This document shows, one piece after another, positions 6,101-13,212 of a DNA stretch of 19,462 bases. The stretch covers positions 1-19,462 of the forward strand of contig DDPD01000093.1 of assembly GCA_002342025.1 (NCBI GenBank). Reading direction: 5' to 3'. Source of the stretch: Moraxellaceae bacterium UBA2477. GTDB taxonomy: Bacteria > Pseudomonadota > Gammaproteobacteria > Pseudomonadales > Moraxellaceae. The position numbers and the translations under genes were made by a program. Positions within the stretch are counted from its first letter, which is position 1. Each line of letters begins with the position of its first letter. The notes under the pieces are model-generated. The model searched no databases and had not been told where the DNA came from. It was given only the letters and a program-made list of their open reading frames with translations.

Positions 6101-7159
6101 TTAACTCACTTGGAACTTACCCGAGCCCGGTAAGCTCTCGACCAACTCCGGGCCCATCAGCATCGCTGGCGTGTAGCTGCCACCCGTGGGTTGATTATTG
6201 AGCAGCCAGGTCACCACCGCTAACGCCCCATCAACCGTCAGGCTGTAGACGTTATTCGTGCGAATACGCACCGTCCGCGTGATGCCTGCCGCATTACGCG
6301 CCTCGCCCCACACATACGTCGGCTGAGCCGTTCGCGTGGCCAGATCGGGGCCTTTAACGCGCAGATCAATCTGGCGCTTGAGAAAGTTTTGTACGAAGGC
6401 CAGGCCAAAGATGGATTTGCCTAAGTTCATGACCTTGGCGCCGTAAATGGCCGACTTTGGCAAGGGAATCCACGCGTCAATGTTGGCGATGCCGGTGGTG
6501 TAAAACGCAGTAGAAACATCACCCCACGGGATAGACATGGCCGTGCGAGGCCCGCGACCGAAGTCAATGTCGCGATGCTTGCTGCCCATAGGCACATTCA
6601 CGAGCCGCCCGTCGCGGCGCTCGATACTGCCCTTTGACAGCCCTTCCAGCAGTGTTTTTGATGTGCCAGGCGAAGGGCCCGTCGGCGACTGGAAGCCCAA
6701 CGACAGATACTCTGCATCCGGCAGTAGCTGCTTCAATTTGGCAGCTACACAGTCCGTGGGAATGACATCAAAGCCCACGCCTGGGCAAAGCACAACATTG
6801 GCCTCGCGAGCCCGCGCGGTCAGCAAATGTATATGCTCGAACACGGCAACTTCACCGGTAATATCCAAGTAGTGCGCGCCAACAGCGAGGCAGCCTTCGA
6901 CCATCGGTGCACTGGTGGCTGAGAACGGACCCGCGCAATGCATCACCAGATCGATCGCCGCCAGCCCGGCTTTCACGGTGTCCGGCTGGTCGAGACCAAA
7001 AGCCCGGTAATCGAGACCTAGCTCCGTGGCTAATGTCTGCAGTTTTCCTGCGCTGCGTCCAGCAAGTACCGGACGCAAGCCCTGCGCTACCGCCTGACGA
7101 GCAATCAGCTCGCCGGTATAGCCGTTGGCGCCGTAAATCATCCACGATTGCGCCGCCAT
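6101..7159 (-). CDS. Saccharopine-dehydrogenase-like NAD(P)-binding reductase
   Basis: A 352-residue protein with an N-terminal Rossmann fold: MIYGANGYTGELIARQAV gives the dinucleotide motif G10-A-N-G-Y-T-G16, followed by LAGRSAGKLQTLA. It belongs to the family that holds bacterial trans-acting enoyl reductases and eukaryotic saccharopine dehydrogenase-like oxidoreductases; HCAGPFSATSAPMVEGCLAV and HYLDITGE are characteristic. The real substrate is unknown; a lipid or polyketide-type enoyl or carbonyl compound is an inference, and lysine metabolism is unlikely. The frame is open to 7243, inside the nitroreductase gene, but ATG at 7157-7159 follows that gene's TGA by one base and has GAGGT upstream, so the shorter form is chosen. 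The pair is almost certainly co-transcribed and coupled. The long hairpin at 6049-6090 lies downstream. Confidence 0.85.
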   Translation of the reverse strand: MAAQSWMIYGANGYTGELIARQAVAQGLRPVLAGRSAGKLQTLATELGLDYRAFGLDQPDTVKAGLAAIDLVMHCAGPFSATSAPMVEGCLAVGAHYLDITGEVAVFEHIHLLTARAREANVVLCPGVGFDVIPTDCVAAKLKQLLPDAEYLSLGFQSPTGPSPGTSKTLLEGLSKGSIERRDGRLVNVPMGSKHRDIDFGRGPRTAMSIPWGDVSTAFYTTGIANIDAWIPLPKSAIYGAKVMNLGKSIFGLAFVQNFLKRQIDLRVKGPDLATRTAQPTYVWGEARNAAGITRTVRIRTNNVYSLTVDGALAVVTWLLNNQPTGGSYTPAMLMGPELVESLPGSGKFQVS

Positions 7160-7160
7160 A

Positions 7161-7937
7161 TCAGACCTCATGCACAAAGAGTTCACGCTCGAAGCGTACT
7201 TGAGGCCAGAACACGCCATCATCGGCACGCTCGCCCGCACCAACGACCATGACCGGGAAAGCGGCGTCGTCTAGTTTAAGTAACTTACGTACGCGGACCT
7301 CATCGAAGCCTTCCATCATGCACGTGTCATAGCCATGAGCGCGGAAGGCCAGCACCAAGTTCTCACAAGCCAGAGCCGTACTTTTGGCAGCCCAGAGCTG
7401 AACTTCCGAACTGGTGTATGGACCACGAGGCACAGGAGCCACCAGACCGCCCACCGCAAACGCGGCTTTCTTCACCATGGCGAAGCTGTTCAGCGGGCCC
7501 GGGGCGTAGTTATAGGGAATGAGCTGGTAATAACGCTTCACCAACGTCGGTACATCCGGCATGGGCCATTCACGCAGCATTTTGCGCGAGAACTCTTCAA
7601 CACGATCGGTGCGCGCAACGCAAACAATCAGCTCAGAGGCCGTTTTTGCGGCGAGCTGACTCATGCAAGCCTTAACCAGCTTGGCTTTTTTGGCCGGCGT
7701 GCGCACAACATAGAACTCCCAGGGCTGTAGCCCTGAAGAACACGGGGCCAGCAGGGCCATATCCAAGCAATCGTCCACAACCGCCTGAGGAATGGGCTTG
7801 CTGGTGAACTTACGCACCGAGCGGCGGCTCATCACCACCTTTCGGAACTCTTCGACATCTATATGTTCAGGGGCCGGCTCATGGTAGCGGTCTTTACCAT
7901 TGATGCTAATGGTGCTGGCTTGGGGTGAGTTCGACAT
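7161..7937 (-). CDS. Nitroreductase-family FMN oxidoreductase
   Basis: A 258-residue protein of the nitroreductase superfamily (FMN-dependent NAD(P)H oxidoreductases, usually dimers). The phosphate-binding start of the fold, SRRSVRKF, is at residues 37-44; APCSSGLQPWEFYVV at 64-78 is the FMN contact region; ENLVLAFRAHGYDTCMMEG and VMVVGAGE form the C-terminal core. The first 27 residues, before the fold begins, are a polar extension. Activity could be reduction of nitro compounds, quinones or enones; the sequence does not decide. ATG at 7935-7937 has AGGAG nine bases upstream. The reductase at 6101-7159 follows with a one-base gap, which suggests a shared substrate or pathway. The divergent neighbour is a SYLF-domain gene. 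Confidence 0.9.
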   Translation of the reverse strand: MSNSPQASTISINGKDRYHEPAPEHIDVEEFRKVVMSRRSVRKFTSKPIPQAVVDDCLDMALLAPCSSGLQPWEFYVVRTPAKKAKLVKACMSQLAAKTASELIVCVARTDRVEEFSRKMLREWPMPDVPTLVKRYYQLIPYNYAPGPLNSFAMVKKAAFAVGGLVAPVPRGPYTSSEVQLWAAKSTALACENLVLAFRAHGYDTCMMEGFDEVRVRKLLKLDDAAFPVMVVGAGERADDGVFWPQVRFERELFVHEV

Positions 7938-7969
7938 GCTGTTTAGCTCCTGAAGAAAATGGCGCTCAG

Positions 7970-7997
7970 TCTATAGTGAGTTCAGTGTGCGCACCAA
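7970..7997 (-). promoter_or_regulatory. Possible promoter of the nitroreductase operon
   Basis: On the minus strand, TTGGTG (7992-7997) and TATAGA (7970-7975) are 16 bp apart, each a partial match to the -35 and -10 consensus. Transcription would start near 7963. CTCA and TGAG flank the -10 as a short palindrome. Weak evidence. Confidence 0.3.
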
Positions 7998-8048
7998 ATG
8001 TCACCTTGAGCGTTAGAGCTAGCACAACCCACTAGAAAGAAAACTGCT

Positions 8049-8612
8049 ATGAATATTATTCGAAGTGCTTCACTTTCCCTTTTGCTCGGTATTGCCACCC
8101 CGGTGTCTCTGGCATTAATTAGCCCCGTAGCGGCTGCGGCCAGCGCTGAAGACCTGAACCGTTCAGCCACCCAGGCACTCGACAAACTTTATCGCAGCAA
8201 CCCGGTTGCCGCGGCGATGGGCAAGCAAGCCAGTGGTATTTTGGTGTTTCCCAATGTGGTTAAAGCCGGCCTGATCTTTGGCGGCAGCTATGGCGAAGGC
8301 GTGTTGCTTAAAAATGGCGCCGCCAGTGGCTACTTCAATTCCGTTTCCGCATCTTGGGGGCTGCAAGCAGGCGCTCAATCGTTTGGTTATGTGCTGTTTC
8401 TCATGAATGAGAAATCGCTGCGATACCTGGAAACCAGCCAGGGCTGGGAAGTCGGCGTGGGACCAAATGTGGTTGTCGTGAATGAGGGTGTCGCAAAAAG
8501 CCTGACATCAACCACGCTCACCGGCGATACCTATGCATTCACCTTCGATCAACAAGGCCTGATGGCTAGCCTGAGTATCGAAGGCAGTAAAATTACACCG
8601 ATTAAGCGTTAA
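8049..8612 (+). CDS. Secreted SYLF-domain (YSC84-like) lipid-binding protein
   Basis: A 187-residue protein with a signal peptide: MNIIRSASLSLLLGIATPVS, then a hydrophobic stretch ending in AAASA near residue 33. The mature part is a single SYLF/Ysc84 domain: ILVFPNVVKAGLIFGGSYGEG, YFNSVSASWGLQAGAQSFGYVLFLM, and TGDTYAFTFDQQGLMASLSIEGSKITPI. Eukaryotic SYLF domains bind phosphoinositides; bacterial ones are periplasmic or outer-membrane associated with little known function. ATG at 8049 is preceded by AGAAAG. It has its own terminator and is divergent from the nitroreductase, so it is probably a single-gene unit. Confidence 0.9.
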   Translation: MNIIRSASLSLLLGIATPVSLALISPVAAAASAEDLNRSATQALDKLYRSNPVAAAMGKQASGILVFPNVVKAGLIFGGSYGEGVLLKNGAASGYFNSVSASWGLQAGAQSFGYVLFLMNEKSLRYLETSQGWEVGVGPNVVVVNEGVAKSLTSTTLTGDTYAFTFDQQGLMASLSIEGSKITPIKR

Positions 8613-8617
8613 TCCGG

Positions 8618-8644
8618 AAATGGCCTGCTTGCCAGGCCATTTTT
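8618..8644 (+). terminator. Intrinsic terminator of the SYLF gene
   Basis: AAATGGCCTG (8618-8627) pairs with CAGGCCATTT (8633-8642) around CTTGC, followed by TT and AAAA. The 10-bp stem begins five bases after the stop codon. The loop matches that of the acnB terminator. Confidence 0.88.
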
Positions 8645-8735
8645 AAAACCTTTACATCACAGACTGTCATATTCGTGATAGCCTCTCGCTAAATCCATTG
8701 TCGACCTTAGTCGGCAGCAGCGAGGGGAGCCCCTA

Positions 8736-10199
8736 GTGACGATTCCACATTACGACGTTGCCATTATTGGTAGCGGCTTTTCCGGCCTAGGCATGGGCAT
8801 TTTCTTGAAAAAAGCCGGCCGTAGCGACTTCATCATCCTTGAAAAGGCAGCCGACATCGGCGGCACCTGGCGCGACAACCACTATCCTGGTGCGGCCTGT
8901 GATGTGCCTTCGCATATGTATTCGTTCTCCTTCGAGCAAAATCCCGATTGGTCGCGCTTTTACTCTGGCCAAGCAGAAATTCTCGCCTACATGAAGAAGT
9001 GCGCGAACAAATATGACTTGATGCCGCACTTCCGGGGCAACAGTGAGCTCATTGAGTCGCGCTGGGTTGAAGCCAAAAAGCACTGGCAGCTCACCACAGG
9101 TAACGGCGATCAATACACGGCTCGCGTGGTCGTGTCCGGCATTGGCGGCCTAAGCCGTCCCGCATTGCCGAATGTAAAAGGCCTCGATGGTTTCGAAGGC
9201 GCGATGTTCCATTCCGCCCAGTGGAATCATGATTTCGACCTCACTGGCAAGCGCGTTGCCGTTATTGGTACTGGCGCCAGCGCCATTCAATTCGTGCCGC
9301 AAATCGCCCCCAAGGTCGACAAGCTGGTGCTGTTCCAGCGCACGCCACCTTGGTTAGTGCCAAAGCCCGACGGCCTGATGCACGATAACGTGAAGAAACT
9401 ATTTAAGTTCATTCCAAGCTCGCAGCGTTTATTCCGTGCCAGCATTTATTGGCAAGCCGAAGGCTTCGCGTTGGGCTTTGTTAACCCCAAGCTCATGGTC
9501 GTGATTGAGAAATTGGCACGCTGGCACCTGGCCAACCAAGTCAAAGACCCCGTTCTGCGAGAGAAACTCACGCCCACCTACACCATCGGTTGCAAACGCG
9601 TACTGTTCTCCAACAACTACTACCCCGCATTAGCGCGAGACAATGTTGACGTTGTTGCGGCTGGTGTTAAAGAAGTGCGCGCCCATAGCGTAATTGACAG
9701 CAACGGCGTTGAGCATGAAGTTGATGCCATCATTTGCGGCACCGGCTTTGATGTGGCCGACCCGCTGGGTCCATTAAAAATTTACGGTCGTAGTGGCGTT
9801 GAAACCCGTGAAACGACGGGCGGCATGAGCGCCTACCTCGGCACCACACTGAAAGACCTACCGAACTTGTTCATGTTGCTTGGACCCAATACCGCGCTGG
9901 GTCACAACTCAATCATTTTCATGATTGAGCAGCAAATTAAGTACGTCATTGCCTGCTTGGAAGAGATGGACCGCCAGCAAGCCAACGTCATTGAAGTTAA
10001 GGCGGCGGCTGAGGCGGCCTACAATGACAAAATCCAGGCCGAACTGCAGAAAATGGTGTGGAGCGAAGGTGGCTGCAAGAGCTGGTATATCGACAATGAA
10101 ACCGGCCGTAACTTCACCATTTGGCCCGGCTTTACTTGGAAGTACTGGATGAAAATGCGCAAACCGAACTTCAGAAATTTCATTTTCAGTCGGGCTTAA
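8736..10199 (+). CDS. Flavin-containing Baeyer-Villiger-type monooxygenase
   Basis: A 487-residue flavoprotein of the type I Baeyer-Villiger monooxygenase group (class B flavin monooxygenases: FAD plus NADPH, inserting one oxygen next to a carbonyl, or oxidising S or N). The FAD motif GSGFSG is at 12-17, then LEKAADIGGTWRDNHYPGAACD (about 35-56, in pieces); the signature F-x-G-x-x-x-H-x-x-x-W is at 153-163, and the NADPH motif GTGASA at 178-183. After the signature Trp comes Asn rather than the usual Pro or Asp. CGTGFDV is the C-terminal ATG-type motif. Substrate unknown. The start is GTG at 8736, with GAGGGGAG just upstream (8722-8729). A terminator separates it from the upstream SYLF gene, so it needs its own promoter, not clearly seen in 8645-8720. 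Confidence 0.9.
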   Translation: MTIPHYDVAIIGSGFSGLGMGIFLKKAGRSDFIILEKAADIGGTWRDNHYPGAACDVPSHMYSFSFEQNPDWSRFYSGQAEILAYMKKCANKYDLMPHFRGNSELIESRWVEAKKHWQLTTGNGDQYTARVVVSGIGGLSRPALPNVKGLDGFEGAMFHSAQWNHDFDLTGKRVAVIGTGASAIQFVPQIAPKVDKLVLFQRTPPWLVPKPDGLMHDNVKKLFKFIPSSQRLFRASIYWQAEGFALGFVNPKLMVVIEKLARWHLANQVKDPVLREKLTPTYTIGCKRVLFSNNYYPALARDNVDVVAAGVKEVRAHSVIDSNGVEHEVDAIICGTGFDVADPLGPLKIYGRSGVETRETTGGMSAYLGTTLKDLPNLFMLLGPNTALGHNSIIFMIEQQIKYVIACLEEMDRQQANVIEVKAAAEAAYNDKIQAELQKMVWSEGGCKSWYIDNETGRNFTIWPGFTWKYWMKMRKPNFRNFIFSRA

Positions 10200-10206
10200 G
10201 AAAAAA

Positions 10207-10238
10207 GCCCGAGCTCGGCATCACGCACGAGCTCGGGC
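10207..10238 (-). terminator. Intrinsic terminator for the minus-strand gene ending at 10265
   Basis: GCCCGAGCTCG (10207-10217) and CGAGCTCGGGC (10228-10238) form a perfect 11-bp stem with a 10-base loop. Read on the minus strand the stem is followed by TTTTTT, a normal tail. On the plus strand it is followed by AAAAACCC, so it should not serve the monooxygenase well. Confidence 0.88.
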
Positions 10239-10264
10239 AAAAACCCATGATCCATTAAGCAACC

Positions 10265-10585
10265 TCACCGCCCCCGCGTAATTTCTCTAATCTTGTCGAT
10301 ATAACGCGGCATCATGCCTATATCTTCGTAAATATCTTCGCCTTCTTCGACACGTATCACTTTGTTTCCCTGCTCATAGGGAATCTTTGATTCCAGCTCG
10401 AACAGTCCGTGGTGAATAATACTCGCCACAATTTCTTGCTCGCTCAGACCAAAGACTGCAGCCAAGGCCTTCACCTTAACCATGTCGGTGTCATACAGGC
10501 TAATGGTGCGAGTCACCTTCTGCCGCTGCGATAGCTGCCGCGCAGTCCAGTCTTTCAGCAGATCATTGAAGGTATTCGGCGTCAC
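10265..10585 (-). CDS. Small conserved protein of unknown function
   Basis: A 106-residue soluble protein, not firmly recognised. A charged helical N-terminus (FNDLLKDWTARQLSQRQKV) is followed by TISLYDTDMVKVKALAAVFGLSEQEIVASIIHHGLFELE, which looks like a strand plus two helices of ribbon-helix-helix type, and a tail with IPYEQGNKVIRVEEGEDIYEDIGMMPRYIDKIREI. I recall similar pseudomonad proteins with a YxQGxxV...IYEDxGxxPR tail, variously annotated, but cannot confirm this. DNA binding is possible, unproven. The start is GTG at 10583-10585, with GGAGG (10592-10596) six bases upstream. A good terminator follows. The 139 bases back to srkA hold no clear terminator, so it may be read with srkA or from its own promoter. 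Confidence 0.75.
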   Translation of the reverse strand: MTPNTFNDLLKDWTARQLSQRQKVTRTISLYDTDMVKVKALAAVFGLSEQEIVASIIHHGLFELESKIPYEQGNKVIRVEEGEDIYEDIGMMPRYIDKIREITRGR

Positions 10586-10724
10586 GACAGGCCTCCGATT
10601 TCAACAACCCGACACTCGTCAGGTCAAATAAGACCATACGCCAGTATTCATGCAACGCACACTACCTCTCGTCTGGCGCTGATTGGCGTCAACCAAAACG
10701 AGCGACCAGTGGTAAGTGATGAGA

Positions 10725-11720
10725 TTAGAGCATGCGCAGTGGCGGCTCACCCATGCGCTCGATCTGCATTTGCAGCTCGCCGATATGGGTTTGCCAGTAG
10801 TTCGGGGTGTCGAACCATGGAAAAGCGGCCGGAAATGCAGGGTCTTCCCAACGTAATGCCAGCCAACCGGCATAATGAATCATGCGTAAGCTACGCAATG
10901 CCTCTATACAGGCCAACTCACGAGCGTCGAAATCGCAAAACATCTGATACCCGTCCAGCAATTCGGCTAGTTGTAGCTCCTGCTCAGGTCGCGAGCCGCT
11001 CAATAACATCCATATGTCTTGCACCGCTGGAGCAGACTGGCAGTCGTCGAAATCAAGCAGCCACGGGCCGTCGTCACGCGTCCAAAGGATGTTGCCCGGA
11101 TGGGTGTCTCCTTGCGTGCGAATATGACGCAACTGGCCTAGGCCGCTGGCCTGAATTAAGGCCTGCAACTGCTGGATCACCATGCGATAGGCCGCCAGCA
11201 AATGTGCTGGCAGGCGAGCTTCGACCCGACACACGGGCTGCGTCAGGTAACGCTCAATATCGAGTACTGGGCGATGGCTGAATGCCTGCTGGCGTCCAAT
11301 CTGATGCACTCGCCCAAGCAACATACCCACCCGGTGCAATTGATCGAGGTCGCCAGCCTCCAGTCCCTGCCCGCCCTTACGCAAAAACAGCGCAAAGCGG
11401 TAATCGCCATACCCAAACAGCGTTTCACCATCGTCATTGGCAATGGGCGCGATGACCGGAAGCTCGGCAGCCGCCAGCTCCCGCGTGAAACTGTGTTCTT
11501 CGCGGATTTGCGCGTCGCTCCAGCGACCGGGACGATAAAACTTGGCTACTAGCGGCAGCTCATCTTCAATGCCGACCTGATAGACACGGTTCTCATAGCT
11601 GTTCAGCGCAAACACGCGGGCATCTGACAGACGCCCCGTATGCTCGATGGCATCGATCACCAGGTCCGGCGACAGCCGAGCGTAGTCGCTAAAGGATTGC
11701 CCGGCGTGATCTTGCGTCAT
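10725..11720 (-). CDS. srkA: Stress response kinase A (YihE/SrkA)
   Basis: A 331-residue protein close to E. coli SrkA, a Ser/Thr protein kinase of the aminoglycoside-phosphotransferase-like fold that protects stressed cells from MazEF-linked death. Clear family stretches are LNSYENRVYQV (39-49), VAKFYRPGRWSDAQIREEH (58-76, with Lys60), the catalytic loop QGDTHPGNIL (203-212, Asp205 and Asn210) and the metal site DFDD (Asp223). PAVQDIWMLLSGSRPEQ and FPAAFPWFDTPNYW also match. In E. coli the catalytic loop begins with HGD; here it is QGD. ATG at 11718-11720 lies 10 bases after the lpxO stop; no good ribosome site is visible, so translation may depend on coupling to lpxO. In E. coli srkA sits by dsbA; here it is behind lpxO. 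Confidence 0.94.
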   Translation of the reverse strand: MTQDHAGQSFSDYARLSPDLVIDAIEHTGRLSDARVFALNSYENRVYQVGIEDELPLVAKFYRPGRWSDAQIREEHSFTRELAAAELPVIAPIANDDGETLFGYGDYRFALFLRKGGQGLEAGDLDQLHRVGMLLGRVHQIGRQQAFSHRPVLDIERYLTQPVCRVEARLPAHLLAAYRMVIQQLQALIQASGLGQLRHIRTQGDTHPGNILWTRDDGPWLLDFDDCQSAPAVQDIWMLLSGSRPEQELQLAELLDGYQMFCDFDARELACIEALRSLRMIHYAGWLALRWEDPAFPAAFPWFDTPNYWQTHIGELQMQIERMGEPPLRML

Positions 11721-11730
11721 GAGTGTCGCA

Positions 11731-12633
11731 TCAGAAAATGAATATCCACGCCATGAGGCCGCCCAAAATGAGCCACTTCAGTACGTAATAAAGCGTGCGA
11801 TTGGTCTTTTTCAGGGCTTTGGCGCGCAAGCGCACTTGATACAAATAGCGAAACGCCTGATTGATCCCACCGGTCTTATCACCTTCCGTATTGGGCGAAC
11901 TTGCCGCCGTCATTACATGGCGCGAGAACCAGCCATTGAAGGCTTGCGCCCAGCGTGCGGTCATCGGCCGCTCAATATCACAGAGCAAGATAATACGATT
12001 CTGATCCGTGCCATTTTCAGCGTAGTGAATGTAGGTCTCATCAAACATCACCCCCTGACCGTCGCGCCAGCTGTAGCGCTCACCGTCAACATCAATAAAG
12101 CAACGATCATCATTAGGTGTAATTAGTCCCAGGTGGTAACGCAAGGATCCGGCATACGGGTCACGATGACGCACCAGACGGCTGCCCGGCGGTAACTCGG
12201 TAAACATTGCAGCCTTGACCGAGTCGAGACTACGCACCAAGGCCGTGGTTTTCGGGCAGAGCTCGGCGGCAGACGGATGGCCATCCTCGTACCACTTTAA
12301 ATAGAAACGCTTCCAGCCCACTTTGAAAAAGGAATTAAAGCCGGCATCGTTATATTCTGCCGAAACCTTGATCAGGCCTTTATCCGCCAGCGCCTGGGCT
12401 TCATCGCGAATGGTTTCCCAGTTCGCCTCCAGCACCTTTAGATCGGAAAAATGATCGCTCGACAGATACGGCGTGGTAGGCACTTTCGACCACCAGTACA
12501 TGATGACGTTAATGGGGGCCATCAACGTGGAATGATCAAAGAATTGGCGTGAAAGCTTATGCTTAACCTTGCCCCGTCGCTGCACATACAGTGCAGAAGC
12601 AATGAACACCGCTAAAATTATCCACTTCAACAT
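11731..12633 (-). CDS. lpxO: Lipid A 2-hydroxylase LpxO-like dioxygenase
   Basis: A 300-residue membrane protein of the aspartyl/asparaginyl beta-hydroxylase family, closest in pattern to LpxO, the Fe(II)/2-oxoglutarate enzyme that adds a 2-hydroxyl to a secondary acyl chain of lipid A at the inner membrane. It has an N-terminal transmembrane helix (MLKWIILAVFIASALYVQRR), then HKLSRQFFDHST and APINVIMYWWSKVP. The jelly-roll core has the iron ligands His156, Asp158 and His203 (VRHRDPYAGSLRYHLGL and DETYIHYAEN), and Arg213 is the candidate 2-oxoglutarate contact. The C-terminal hydrophobic segment (about 282-300) may be a second anchor. ATG at 12631-12633 is preceded by GAGGTG. It is followed closely by srkA and preceded by yaiL with 48 bases between. 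Confidence 0.92.
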   Translation of the reverse strand: MLKWIILAVFIASALYVQRRGKVKHKLSRQFFDHSTLMAPINVIMYWWSKVPTTPYLSSDHFSDLKVLEANWETIRDEAQALADKGLIKVSAEYNDAGFNSFFKVGWKRFYLKWYEDGHPSAAELCPKTTALVRSLDSVKAAMFTELPPGSRLVRHRDPYAGSLRYHLGLITPNDDRCFIDVDGERYSWRDGQGVMFDETYIHYAENGTDQNRIILLCDIERPMTARWAQAFNGWFSRHVMTAASSPNTEGDKTGGINQAFRYLYQVRLRAKALKKTNRTLYYVLKWLILGGLMAWIFIF

Positions 12634-12681
12634 TTATTAACACCTCAGCCGGCACGATTCGCCCAGCGCTATCAATGGGTA

Positions 12682-13209
12682 TTACCACATCAAATCATCG
12701 GGGATCTGATAGTCGGCATAAGGATCATCATCTGCCACGGCACTGGCCTGGCGCGTATTCAGCAGCACAATCGGCGAAGGGTCTCGCTGCTGAATTTTCT
12801 CTGCAATCGCAGTAGGCACCAGCTCGTATTGACTATCCAAGGTAACAATCGCTATTTGACCGTGAATGAGCTGATACTGCTGCGGCTCGCTGACTAAGAG
12901 CTTTTTCACCTTACGCTCGTGGGTGAATTGATAGCTCAATTCGCCGTCTTTACGCTCAATACGATGCGCCTCAATTAGCTGGCGAATCTGCGCGGCGACC
13001 GCTTTCTGTTCTTGTTGAAGGACAAATTGCCGGCTGGCCTCGCGGTCCTTTTCAACCTGAGCTTCGCGGGCTTTTTGCACCGCTAACGCAGCACTTTCGC
13101 CCTCGTGTTTGCCCTTGGCCGCTTGGCGTTTGGCATGATCGGCCTGACGTGCTCGCTTGTTATCGGCAAGTCCCGCTTTTAGCAGCTGATCCTTTAACGA
13201 AATAGCCAC
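12682..13209 (-). CDS. yaiL: DUF2058 family protein (YaiL-like)
   Basis: A 175-residue protein matching the DUF2058 family (E. coli YaiL, sometimes called nucleoprotein/polynucleotide-associated enzyme; real function unknown). It begins with LKDQLLKAGLADNKRARQ, has a long Lys/Arg/Glu/Ala-rich helix (about 18-80) likely to be coiled coil or RNA binding, then a beta-rich domain (YQFTHERKVKKLLVSEPQQY) and ends in DDDPYADYQIPDDLMW, the diagnostic C-terminus. The start is GTG at 13207-13209, with GGAG eight bases upstream inside the end of the preceding gene; the gap to that gene's stop is only three bases, so the two are likely coupled. Confidence 0.92.
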   Translation of the reverse strand: MAISLKDQLLKAGLADNKRARQADHAKRQAAKGKHEGESAALAVQKAREAQVEKDREASRQFVLQQEQKAVAAQIRQLIEAHRIERKDGELSYQFTHERKVKKLLVSEPQQYQLIHGQIAIVTLDSQYELVPTAIAEKIQQRDPSPIVLLNTRQASAVADDDPYADYQIPDDLMW

Positions 13210-13212
13210 CGC

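Noticed and set aside
7160..7243. Extension of the saccharopine-dehydrogenase-like gene into the nitroreductase gene
   Set aside because: The Rossmann motif begins just after the ATG at 7159, and GAGGT fits that start.
10207..10238. Terminator for the monooxygenase on the plus strand
   Set aside because: The stem is followed by AAAAA on the plus strand; the T-tract is on the minus side.
10619..11281. Frames on both strands over the srkA end (10619-10873 minus, 10709-11281 plus)
   Set aside because: Both overlap srkA in other frames and have no recognisable content.
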